NCBI GenBank assembly: GCA_031216445.1
Contig: CM062206.1
Span: 23,961,501-24,025,500, forward strand
Direction: 5' to 3'
Length of the DNA stretch: 64,000 nt
Origin: Lateolabrax maculatus
Lineage: Eukaryota; Chordata; Actinopteri; Acropomatiformes; Lateolabracidae
Shown: positions 47,166 to 58,859 of the stretch, one piece after another
Layout: each line of letters begins with the position of its first letter
How positions within the stretch are numbered: position 1 is the stretch's first letter
The notes under the pieces: model-generated
Told to the model about the DNA's origin: nothing
Seen by the model: the letters and a program-made list of their open reading frames with translations, nothing else
The model's database searches: none
Made by a program: the position numbers and the translations under genes

Positions 47166-50100
47166 CATGCAAGGCTAAGAACTTTAATTAATTAATTGAA
47201 TTTGCTGTTAATCTCTGTGATTAATCAATTTTTACTTTAATATAATGACTATAATGCACTCTTCTTCTGATCATTAATCACGTGCATTGCTCTGCAGATA
47301 AAATGTAAACCACATGTGGTGACAAAGGTCAACAGGCAGCATAGCTATGCCCACTACGCGGGCTCATAAGGTAGGAGTTGTTTTGTTTCTGGGAGGCCAG
47401 AAGGTGGAAAGGTTTTCTGGAGCTCATCATAATTTCACCAAAACACTACATTTGACCGTACGCCATCAGTCAAAGTGTGACCCATGCCTACGTGGCTGTC
47501 ACTTCTGTCATCGAGATACTTCTACTGTGCTCCCAGCCTAGAACTCAACTTCCCCCTTCTTCTGTGCTGAACTGATAATGAAATGTGAAAGTGGCAGATT
47601 GAGCTGGCGGTGTGAGAAAGGGCTTTAATCCCGCTTTTAATATTCTATCAATAGCAGGGACACCAGAGGTGGAGGGATAATAGATTCTGACTGGTAGGTT
47701 ACTCTGGACGTTCACTTTAGAATTGGAAACCACTTATTACTGTGTCTCACTTGCTCTGTGGCACTTGTTCTTTCTCAGAAAAAACGCTGAAGCCACTTTC
47801 GCTGTCCCTCTGTCTCTCTGTGATTCACTTCTCAATTCAGTTTCAAGAAACTTTTTATTGGGAGGCCGGAGTCAGCTCGGTGGCTGTCGTCATTGCCGTT
47901 TTGATGGGATGAAATTGCAGGCCTGTTAGCCTATTGTGACCCTGAATCAAGTTACTTTTTGTGCTAATACAGTTCTAAGAGAAAGACATATAGGTCAATG
48001 GTGAATGTTCATTAAGTTATACCATACATTACACTGAAACTCGTAAATACAGACAGTTTAGAAGGGATTAAACTGGGCCTCTTTAACTTAACGACAGAAT
48101 ATCACCGCAGGGCAGGTAAGGAGAAAGAAGCGTGCTGATAATAAATTATCGAAGAACTATTATTTCTGTAAAAAAACATTTTTTAATTGCAATAAAATGT
48201 ATCCTGAGAGAGATGGAAGAAATCAAAATTCTGTTCTGAGAGGAATCAGTCTAGTCGAGCAGTTCATTATCTGCCAGGGCATTGCCCATGACACACAGAG
48301 ATTTGGACATGTTAGGTAGATGCCACAGATGCTAAATCCAAGACAGCATACAATTATACAACTGTATGAAAAGTAACCATGAAAACACCAAGTCATGGAT
48401 TCAGAGGATTCATTTTTAAATACCCGAGGTTTGAGTTCACTCATTGCAATCCCAGAAGTGAAACGCCCGAGCTCCTCAGCAAGTAAACAGCCACTCTGCT
48501 TGATGGACATATACATCAAGCTATCACAGTCAGCCTAAGAGGAACCTAAAACGTGCAGTTTTTAAGCCTCAAAGTGGGATCAGCACTGTGTCCCTGTCAC
48601 AATCCGTCCCTGAGCGAGGGTAGATTGGCCAAAAACTAAGTGGAGAAAGTGTGGCAAAGTTCCTGTTGTCTTTTACAACCAAGTAACCTACAAATCATAG
48701 CCCTAACTTCATGGTTTAAACATGACTATTCAGCATATATTGTTTATTAGCAGCAGTGCTCTTTTTTATCATTATTGACCTCTGAAGCATTTGTCTGAAA
48801 CACACTGTGTGCTTGTGAAGGTTGGAACCATCTTATTATTGCCTATCTCTCATTCCAGCTCTTACCCACCCTCTTACAGTAGATACAAATTGAGCATCGT
48901 GTTAGTTCAGGCAGGCCACAGAGTCAAGCTCAGCCCAATATCCCAGCTACATCAGCTGACCATTGCAATCCAGGAGCCACATCATCTGATGGATCAGCTG
49001 ATTCCCTTCCACGCATCTATTGGCGATCTCATTCAGGGCGCCCTGTTTAAGCTGCTTCAGCCGCCTATCCTGGCTGCTTCCCCTTCAAGCCGCTTCACAA
49101 CCCACCTCCACCCCAGCTCCTCCCTTCATGCTGTGTCTGACTTATTAATGTCATTTCTGTTGTCATTGATGCTGCTCTGTTCTGTACCCTACGGGAGGTT
49201 CTTGCCGCTGCTCTCCCTGCCTTAAGCTTTCCATGTGTGCACAGGGAAGGGCAGGGAGGTCCCAGAACAAATATATCAAATATATCTACTGCATGTAGAT
49301 CAAGTATCTTTGTCATAGTGATCCTGACTGAACTCCAGTTGTCCTTTTTCCTTCACTGCCTGTGTCTGTTTACATTCAGCTCTCATCCACACTCCATTTA
49401 TGGATGTTGACTTTAGAATATAAACTACAGCATTAATCTGTTTCTTAGAAGCCGATCACTGATTACTGTTTGACACTTTCCCTGGGTTTTCATTCTGCCT
49501 CTGCCTTCTGCCCCCACCAAACAACGTCAGCGCTTTAATGCAAAGAAAACTTCTAACCTCTCATCTATTTTGCTGCCTCTCCATGTCACTCTATTTGAGA
49601 GGTTGCGTTGATGAAAAAGTGGGGCACGACTAAAAATGAACTCTGAAATACACAGAGTACAGTTAACATAAGCAGTGCTCAACAGAGGCTTTGCAGTTTT
49701 GCATTGTGATGCTCCTTTGAGAATTGGCTAATCCCTAATAACACTTAAATACATAAACAGGCAGGAAGCTGTTATAATCAATATGCTGAAAAGCTTTCCT
49801 TGCATGTTGTTTTTTCCCCTCTAACATCATCATTTTTCTGGCATTTTCTAGCCGGCATTTATGTGCAAAATGTAAATGAGAGGATGTGACAAAAGGGAGA
49901 AGCAGGTCGGAGGAAAAGGTCAGGTCAGAGTCAGTGGCCTTATTTACTGGTGTTTCTGGTAGGTGTAGGAGCCAGAATGAACAAACTGCTTTTCTGAATT
50001 CAAAACAATAGGCAATACCTTCGCATTTTCATCAAAAGTTGTGGAAACATACAGGCAAGCACATCGTGTTCATATGGTCGGTTCTCTCAGTGTTCCTGAA

Positions 50101-51821
50101 CACATTCATGCGATTAACTCTTGACTGCCTCTAGCTGTTTTTATTTACTGTATCTTAAATAGATGTTGGTTGTGTTGGTGTGTCATTAAATTTGCCTTAG
50201 GCTGGCAACATACTTCGTTGCACTATGCCTCCATAGGGTAATGTGGTTTTAAGCTCACGTGCAGCATTAAAGTATTCTTTATTGCAAAAGCTTTTTTTGT
50301 TTTTTCTTTGTTATTTTTTATTGAAGTGACAGTGGTGGCGCTTCTTTCATTGTTCTTTTTGAATAGCCAGATGGTAGTGTTTTCCAGCCTTTTTCTAGGC
50401 TAAATGCTATTAGTTACTGCAATGAATAGTAATATTTAAACCTTGACCCCCCAAAAAAAATTACAATACAATTATTTTTCATTAGCTTTTCATAGCCACA
50501 GCTTCTCTGAGGCTCTGACAGCGCTTTTTGGTCTAAAGGTTTGTTTGGACTGAACATGAAGGTAATTTGTCTGACTATTCAAGCAGGTTTGACCGTTTGT
50601 GTTTTTTTCACAGTCCATATTTATTTGTTCAAGATGTGTTGACTGCACAGACGTAATCTGTGGCTAACTAGCATCGACCGTGTGTGTGCTTCGTGCAGGA
50701 ACCGCACTATTTTCTATTTCCTCCCCTCTGTGTCCTCCTCTCTGTACATTTTAGCATACCAGCCGTTTATTTTCATTCAAGTTCAAACTTGTTTTTCGCA
50801 ACGGTTGTACCTCTAGAATTCACTTTGCTTTCAGTCTCCTTTAAGACTTATTATGGCAGATGTTGTTTGTCTAAAAGTAGGAGCATGCTCATTAGTCAAA
50901 GCAGTAGATATTTTCCTTCTTACCAATTTGTTAATTATAAGACCTGACTTACCTCTCAGTGTGAGCAGAAATTGGCCACACCAGTGGTTAGATTACTTTT
51001 CTCCACCATCCTCACATTTGAGAGCTGCGTCCCGTCTGCTGCGTTCTCAATTCAGGATCAGTCACTTTGCTTTGTTGTAAATGCTTTGATCTGTCATGCT
51101 CTTTTTTGTTTTTTGATGAAGATGAAACAAGAGTAATGTTATACCATTTTCCATCTTATCTATACTCTCTGTACTGGCTCAAATGAAAAGACACAAATGA
51201 TTTGGGCTGGCCTAGGATACAGCCTATAGACCATCTAACATCAGTTTGTATGCAAGTAATTCAGAAGTACTTTATTGCACTGCTCGGTGTTCAGCCAAAG
51301 TAAGTAAACAACATGTCTCTTCTCAAAATCCGTCTTTTTAGAAAGGAAGTGTATGATACTGCTTGTTGCACAGTATTGGGAGGGTTTGGTGGCGTCAGTG
51401 AGTTTTGCGTAACACTCCGCTCTTCTGTCTTTTCTGTACTTATTTCTGTATTTAATCCTCTTGAAGAGTTTTTTTTTTCATCAGCCAAAACAGCACAGCG
51501 AACACACAGCTTTGCGCCTCCGCTTCGGTCGCGGGTATCTCTGTCTTTGCATTACGCAAGCCATGAGGCTCAAAGAACAAACAAGGTAGTGCACGCACAC
51601 ACACGCACACAGGGACTGCTATATAACTGCAGACGCTGAAAGAGAGGGACTAATGAGGGAACAAGGAGGAGAGAGAATCCGGAAAGAGTGACAAAAGAGA
51701 TAGAGCAGCAAAGGGGGAGGTGGGGGGAGGCTAATGAGAGGCTGTACATACCCAGAATGTCATTGACACAGCAGACTAGAGCCGTGATAAGGACCAGCTG
51801 AGCAGCAGGCTGTGAAGGACT
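47166..51821. other. Gene-free stretch with a candidate dispersed repeat
   Basis: No recognisable gene. The segment about 48860-49330, which includes 'gaggttcttgccgctgctct' and 'tgcacagggaagggcaggg', reads like a widespread fish repeat. Its 144-residue frame (48791-49225) has no domain I can name. A purine-rich tract lies at 51635-51735. Confidence 0.45.
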
Positions 51822-51826
51822 GAGTG

Positions 51827-51869
<43 letters not shown>

Positions 51870-51889
51870 ATTACTGTATGTGTGTGTGA
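51822..51889. repeat. Compound microsatellite (TG)n-(CGTG)n-TG
   Basis: A TG tract at 51823-51840 passes directly into about seven CGTG units (51841-51869), then after 12 bp another short TG tract. The CpG-containing tetramer block is unusual among the window's otherwise plain CA/TG repeats. Confidence 0.92.
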
Positions 51890-52369
51890 GCAAGAAGAAA
51901 GGGAAGAAAGAGTGCGAGAACACAAAGCTAATGAGAGTTTGCCCGCTCGTCGGTGTGATATCACACTGCCACGTGAGAGGATGAGTGCAGGAAGTCTGTG
52001 TGTGTGTGTGTGAGACTTATTAGCTAGCCATTAGCTGCTCGCCAGAGTCGCCGTATTAGCATGAGGGCGACAAGCAGAGGAAGAGCGACAGCTCTGGAGG
52101 GAAAAAAAAGTTGAGCATGACTTGATTGACTGTCAGATGAAATTAGAATTCACGGTGGCCTGAGGTGTAAATGGCTTCTGTTTCATTTTTTTATTTTTTT
52201 GAAGACGCTCCAAAACACTGACACCGCCTGCTTCAGCTCATGGGATTTGCTCTGCCAGTCGTTGTCATGGTAACTAAAGACTCAGCAGGGGACACTTTTA
52301 TTCCTGATGCTGCTGTGCTACATGACATACACACCCTTGGCTAAGAACAATCATCTGGAAAGTTTTATT

Positions 52370-52565
52370 CAGCGCTCACTGTCAGGACGATCACCTCGTT
52401 CTGCACGTAACGCACCCGGGAGTTTCTCTGTGCAGCCGCAAGCCTTTAGCGGCTGGTCAGCAGGCACTGCGTCCGCAGCGGGCAGGGTTTAGATACAGAG
52501 ATACACCCTTCCGTCGAGCTCAGTCACAAAGTGGAGCTGTAGCGGAGAGGTAAATGTCCGCCCAC
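52370..52565. promoter_or_regulatory. CpG-rich patch, possible promoter or first exon
   Basis: About 15 CpG dinucleotides occur in under 200 bp, against a strongly CpG-poor background. It ends with a donor-like gagag|gtaaatg at about 52548-52554. No coding frame is convincing. It could be a CpG island near a transcription start, or a young GC-rich repeat. Confidence 0.3.
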
Positions 52566-55309
52566 TAACAGAGAGGCAATAGATTTGTGCTGATTCTGGT
52601 GTGTGTGAGGTCATCTGGGGGACATTTTTGCTGTAAACTGTGGAGACCATCAAAACCCCGTGTCATAAACTGCAGCGAGCAAATGCTTGATCCAGAGAAA
52701 AATGAATGTCACATCGCGTTCTCCATTTTATGGTATACACTGATGTTGGCTGTTTTAGTTCATTTATATCACCTTACAGGATGTCCATAAAACACTAAAC
52801 TATATACAGTATATGTCTATATATCTGTAGTTAATTATATTGGATTCCCTACAGGCAACTCGGTTTTTGGTAGAGAAAAACTATTCTGATAAATTAAAGA
52901 GTGTACATAGCTACCCACTACCTACCTGTTAGCATTTTGGCCAATGCCATTTGCGCTTTATCAAAGCTTCAAAAAATCTCTCCACCTTCTAACACAATCA
53001 GTAAGGAGGCTTGTGCTATATTTGACATGTTGCACGCTTCTCTTTAATGCATGTGCTACATCCAGAGTGCCCATCCGTCACCCACTTCCCGGTGAGAATG
53101 TGTGTGAAGTCACCATACCCGAGGTTATTACCACATATGGTTGTTTGCCTTCCTGTGCAAATGGAAATGTGATTCCAGGGAGATTATGCAAACCAGAGTA
53201 GAAAATGCATCAGGGATCAGACAGGAATAAAATCTCTCATTTTAGTGTACTTAAAGTGAATCGACTTAACTAATGGGCTTTAGAAATATTAAATCACATT
53301 ATGTCTGCACTGGACCCGCGCTGAGGCTCAAAGTTTCCACGCTAATGATGAAGATATGGCCAAGCACTAGACATGCAATTACTTTATATTTGTCTGTGAT
53401 GTTACTTTCTTTAATATTATATATTTACAGACAAATTATTGCATTAATACTTTGCTTTTGTTGTACAAAAATAGCAAGGACACATGTCATTGCAGCGGCT
53501 ACTTACAGTTGCAACTTGAGCAATGAGTAAAAAAAAAATGTTATGATGTAAAAGACGGAACTGTTTTTCCTGCAGATGGTTACAATAGTCTTTAAAGGTT
53601 ATGGACACATTGTCAGTACAGCTGTAAGTATTTTTAAATGACCTTCTGGGTTTTCTAAAGATCACTGGGTAGCTGTTTATCTGAAAAATTAGTGCATGAT
53701 GATTATAATACATGATGCACAAAAAGAGGACTGATGCTGTTTATGCCAAACAGCAGAGGTTCAAGGAGGGTTTGATGTTATTTATTTTATTTTTTTATTT
53801 TTACATTTGTGTTCCAAGCCTCTTCCGGGCTGCACAACGCCGTAAAAAATCTGTTTACAAAAGAAAAGTAATGACCAAAGCCAGTCAGACCTTCATTTCA
53901 GACATCTGTCTAATGCTGCAATGAAAACTAGGTGGATATCTGGGAATTCTACAGTGTTTTTTACTCCAGCAGACAGGGCCTTTTCGGGATCTCTAGGTGA
54001 GATTTTACTTTTAGGGGCCCCCCCACCTCAAAAGCAACATCAAGCATGGCTTTAGGTTAAGCTGTATGTAAAGCTCCATAGTGATTAAAGGAATTATATT
54101 AAATAATTGGGGGGGGGTTAAACACTGGGCTCACCGCTTATCTATGGTGATGTAATATCTGTTAGCACCTGTGGCCATCGTGAAGATTTTCACTTCAGAT
54201 TAATGACTTATCTTTGTTTACAACTGGTGACTGTTTTTGATTTAGGTATTTAATCCCCATTTCCACCTGGTATTAACATGTGATATATCTCTGGTAAAAT
54301 GCACCTTAATGGAGACATGAAGGCACACACTTTTCAGCCAGGTGTCAATGCAACCTGTACAGTTTGGAAGGATAGGTCTGGTGATATTATGTTTTCCTTA
54401 CTGTCAGTGGCGCAAACTATCTGTGTGTGTGTGTGCGTGTGTGTGTATATATTTAAAATCTGATATATCTTAACTTCTAGAGCTCCATGGTTTTCAAAAA
54501 ACGATTAAAAGTCATTGAGCCACCCTTTTGCACTGCGTTACATACTCCTTCATTAGCATGAACACACACACACACACACACACTAGTGTACCTCGACTCA
54601 ATCCCACATACACCTTCCTGCTGCTGCAAATGCTCACTAGAGCACCAAATGTGGATCAAGCGGCCACCAAAAATAGTCCCCAGCAATTTCTCCAGCTCCG
54701 CCTACCTAATTTGCATAATCAGTCAGTCACTATGCGGTGAGAATCAATACCACAAGGCTGCTTATTACTACTACCAGGTATAATGCAAAGACCTGCAAAC
54801 AGATGTTAATACCAGATGGATATCGGGTCCTTAAGTGAATCAATGTCTCTTTCTATCCTTTAAAAATCACCAAGGTGCTAAATACACTATCATTTATTAT
54901 AGCATCCTGCTGTAAAGAGTGCTTGTGGGTCTGTTTTACATCATGGTTCTTGCGCCTAATGTGAGCACCCTCAGTCCTTGCACCAGATGTTCATGCAATC
55001 TCTTTCAAAGTAAAATGATTATGATGCAAGAAATGAGCATATAAACAGAGCCACAGGAGCAAACATATGTCAGCAGAGAGCGTCACACAGCAGCCCTCAG
55101 CTTTAACTCCTGTTTGTAGCTGAATACCAAGTGATGTGAAACTACAATAAGGCAGAGCATGATTACTGTGGAGGCTGGGGGGGCATTCTCTGTAATGTGT
55201 TTGTCCATTAGTACATCACTCATCTCAAAAGGGAAAATCATCTCTCTCAATCAGCAACCAAACCACAGTCAGACTGCAGGTGATCACAACTTGAATTTCA
55301 AACGGTTTC
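52566..55309. other. Gene-free stretch
   Basis: No domain-bearing frame, although short TG (54421-54446) and CA (54562-54583) tracts are present. A C9 run lies near 54018. A possible weak relative of the 22.9-kb repeat lies at 54250-54290. Confidence 0.5.
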
Positions 55310-55481
55310 ACTTCCCTCGGGGAGCTCCGGTGCAGCGAGGCCCCTCCCTCGAAAGCAGCAAGCTCGCTTGAGTGGAGTCAGCGTCCTGCGACGGTAAATC
55401 TGCACGTCTGTCCCGGGGAGGAGATCAGACGTCGCTGCCTGTCCTCGCTCGCTGCCCCCTCGAAGCCCACAACTCCACAAG
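55310..55481 (+). promoter_or_regulatory. GC-rich candidate first exon with splice donor
   Basis: The stretch has many CpGs and ends ccacaag|gtaaatt, an acceptable 5' splice site at 55482. There is no convincing coding frame through it, so it would be 5' untranslated. Together with the next entry it gives a 58-bp intron, short but normal for fish. It might instead be an unrelated CpG-rich patch. Confidence 0.35.
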
Positions 55482-55539
55482 GTAAATTAGAACTTTTTGT
55501 AATGGTTTTTAATAACAAGATCCTTCCACTTTGTTACAG

Positions 55540-55588
55540 GCGTGCTGCAGGAGGAGAGCGAGGATGGGGAGACACAGAAACACAGCAG
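55540..55588 (+). other. Candidate 49-bp exon
   Basis: It is preceded by a pyrimidine-rich acceptor (ccttccactttgttacag) and followed by a donor (cagcag|gtgaga). It contains an ATG at 55564 with purines around it (gaggATGGgg). If real, it would be a second non-coding or start-codon exon of a plus-strand gene extending to the right. No protein identity can be given. Confidence 0.3.
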
Positions 55589-56079
55589 GTGAGAGGGAGA
55601 TGCACAGGGAGGTTTGGTCTTTTCTTTTCCCTCTGATTGAATACAATTTTCTTGATTCAATCAGTTAAAACTCAAAGGGTGGAGCTCTGTGGGGCATGCT
55701 AAATATTTGCAAGCACATTATGATTATTGTTGCTCACAGTTTCTTTCCAACTTCTGCCCTCTTGTCCCTGCTTCCCCTTCTTAACCATGCCACACACACA
55801 TTTCATGGTCTTACAAAAGACTTCAAGGGTCCAACGTTGAGCATGTGAAACTGCATTTGACCGTCCTCCCACGCCTGATCTATTACAGAAAGCGGTGTGC
55901 CCCTTAAGTGTCAAATCACTGCAGGTGTGCACGCATGCCAAAAGAAAATAGAAGCTTTCGGTTGCTGTTACACACGTAAAACGCAAAGTTTGACCATTAA
56001 CTCTGGTTACCCGCTGGCAGGCATTATATCCAAGTGTTAACTGTTTTTTTCTTTATAGTAAGAATCAGTGTAGGTCAAC
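55589..56079. other. Gene-free stretch
   Basis: Ordinary sequence with no recognisable gene or repeat. Confidence 0.5.
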
Positions 56080-56500
56080 GGAGGAGCAGTGATATGCTGT
56101 GTGTTAACGGCATACCGTTACCTAAGCAACGGCATGTGCCATTCAAGTAGCATCATAAAGCCATTGGACAGTGGTATGCTGTTTTCAAGAGACCGTGAGG
56201 ATCATCATAAGCTGTTACGAGGCAGCAGAAGTACAGTGGCACATTGTCTTCATGAGCCATTGGCTGGTTTAACAGCAGCGACGCATCACTCGTGATATAC
56301 CGCTGGTGTTGGTACATGGCCAGCGGCACATTGCTTGTTCGGCAGATGGCACACAACTACGCCGGTGAATGTGCCACTGAAAAGGAGCGACAGTGCTTCC
56401 AATGAGTGTTCCAGCGGAAAACAACAGCGACGCACCGCTCAGAAGTGACACATGCCAGTAGAGACAGAGAGGCGTAACATCGGCCACTTTTTGATGCTGT
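56080..56500. repeat. CpG-containing degenerate repeat-like region
   Basis: Several words recur imperfectly: gccattgg (56159, 56257), tggcacattg/cggcacattg (56238, 56323), agcgacgca (56277, 56427). CpG is locally enriched. The layout suggests a decayed tandem or composite repeat. No coding frame is recognisable. Confidence 0.4.
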
Positions 56501-58350
56501 CGGATCTCACCGGGAGCATCCAGGTCTTTCTCACTGTCCTCCAGCGTCTATCCCTTTCCCTCAAGTTGTTGGTGCATTGTTATATATATATATTTTTTTT
56601 TGTGCTACATTACCAGCACCGAGCTATCAATCAGAGGTTGAGTGTGAAACTGATGGCAGGATGTGAGGCGAGTCCCCAGCAACACAAATAAACCGGGGAT
56701 CCACTAATAAAAACATCCATAGTACTACTAGTGATTAAAAAAAACTAAGAATTAAAAACCTCCTCCATTCTATGGCTGCCATTTTTATCACTCAGAAATG
56801 GAGCTCATAAAGTGTGCTGCTGCTGATTGATATCAATATGCAACATTTTTAAGGAAAGAAACAGGATCGCCTCGTCAGTTTATCATCATCCCATCTCAGC
56901 AGCCTAACTCCTCTCTACCTTTCTCATTCCTTTCTCTTTATCTTCCCTCGTTCTACCCTTTTCCTATATATTCCTATACCAACTACCTGTCCACTGCCAC
57001 AGTGTGATAGAACTCCGGCCAATATTCCTTCTCTTTTTTCTCCCATAACCTTCCACAGCTACACCACTTCAACTTTTTATAACCCACTATATGTAAAATG
57101 CAGAGCCTACAGTACATGAATAAGTCAACATGACTCTCCAAAGGCTGAGGAAGGTTTAATAATTATTGAGGCACACAGGGACATATTTGTTCTTGCTCAA
57201 GTTCAGTTTGGACTACATATCCATAGTCAGGCACAAATTGCTGCCAAAGTGTAGGCAGTGGGCCGCCACGGTACAACTTAAATACACACTTTGCTGTACA
57301 TTAGCCTTCGGCAGCACCGAGATGTGTGGAGGGCAGCCTCGGTAGATGGTCCGGATCGTTTTCATACTTGTCCAATTATTCAGTGAGCATCCGTGCCAGG
57401 CACGTTGAGGCGTCCTCCTCTTCTAAGTTTCTACTCCCATTAGTGTAGAAATGCTTCACCACAGGGAAGAACAGGATCACTCACTGTGGTTTTGTTTCTT
57501 TTTTTTCTTGGCATGTGTTCCCTTCTGGGCGGGAGTGGGGGGAGGTTTAGAGCATCCAAATCACGTCAAGGAACTACATCACGCACGCTCAACAGAGCTG
57601 CCAGGGAACATTTAGCGTGCGACTCTACAGATCTTTAAATACACACGTTTGCTTTACTTTTGCAGTTGCCTGCACATGAACTCAAACATTTATTTTCTGC
57701 ATGAAGTTACACGGCGTGACAGAGAGGTACGCATAACGTGGGCTGACAGTGTCATGACAAGCTTCTTGCAGTGTAAAAATACCACTAAATAAATGTCTTA
57801 GCGTGAATCCAGCAGTTACGTGTATTAAAAAGGTTTTCTGAGACGTGTTTGTATATGCTGCAGATGCTTCTTTACAAAAAGGAAAAATTTGCTCAAACTT
57901 CTTCAAGCGAAACACATTTACACGTTCAGAGACAGAGGCTCTTGTTTCGGTGTTTTACTGAACCAGATCTGGCCTTGTACTTTCATTAAATTTTATTCTA
58001 CGACTGGGAAAAAACATTGTCTTTAGGGTGCTAACACTCATGCAGACACAAACACATGCACCGCTTACTTGTTTTTACTAAACTCAATTTGACCACACAG
58101 CAAGAATTTGACCCTGTTGGCCAAAATGTGTGGAGCCACACACGCACACACACAATGTGAGCACACACACATTCATTGTCAGAATACATTTGTGGATCTG
58201 GCTACTTTTGACTTGATTCAGTTGTCATAGCCGGCGGTTTATTAGGCTTACTCTAAAAAAGAAAATTTGATTCCTGCTTGCTGAACCATGAGGTGTTACA
58301 CTCAGCCTGTTGTGAATAACACAGAGAGGAAAAGGAGTGCAAATAGCTGC
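56501..58350. other. Gene-free stretch
   Basis: No recognisable gene or RNA. A TA/T-rich tract lies at 56581-56601. The remaining frames are short and have no family resemblance. Confidence 0.5.
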
Positions 58351-58376
58351 TGTGTGTGTGTGTGTGTGTGTGTGTG
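58351..58376. repeat. (TG)13 microsatellite
   Basis: Pure TG tract of 26 bp. Confidence 0.95.
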
Positions 58377-58571
58377 CACGTGCTCGTGTTTTAAAATGCA
58401 GGTTGGGAAGAGGGTAAGCAATGATGCATCCAGAATCCAGATCAACAAAACAGCAAATGTTTGTAAAGTCTTGTGTATTGGAGGCCACACAGAGGAGTGG
58501 TGGCGGTGTGTTCATAGGAGTGTGTGTGTGTAGGAGAGACATGTGAGTAGTTCATGAGCTTCATTTTTAGG

Positions 58572-58631
58572 GGTGTAAAAGATGAATGCTTCATCTTTTG
58601 TTTCGGTGATGAATGCTTCATCTTTTACACC
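58572..58631. repeat. Nested palindrome (cruciform-forming)
   Basis: Perfect 15-bp arms (ggtgtaaaagatgaa at 58572-58586 and its reverse complement at 58617-58631) enclose 30 bp. Within this, the 19-bp word gatgaatgcttcatctttt occurs twice as a direct repeat (58581-58599 and 58608-58626). The left copy forms its own hairpin (10-bp stem AAAAGATGAA/TTCATCTTTT, 3-base loop). Confidence 0.92.
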
Positions 58632-58859
58632 TCTAATCTGACCTTTATTGGTCAAATTAGTACCACAGGAGAGGAATGCAGTCTACCAGTGCTACCAGCA
58701 GAATTTTGAACATGTCACACGCTAATAATAATAAAATAAAAAAATCCTAGAGAGGCCACTCCCAGTACAACTGCTTTATGGATTTTATTTGGAATACTTG
58801 TAATTGAACACACTACATAGAAATGTATAGTTTCCATATAGACTTGTAACCGATATCTC

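Noticed and set aside
51570..51964. 117-residue frame with an Ala/Arg/Thr/His repeat, resembling a signal-bearing peptide
   Set aside because: The repeat is the antisense of the TG/CGTG microsatellite.
52944..53201. 85-residue plus-strand frame with several Cys residues as a small secreted protein
   Set aside because: The start is not followed by a convincing signal peptide, Cys spacing matches no family I know, and no splice or promoter context supports it.
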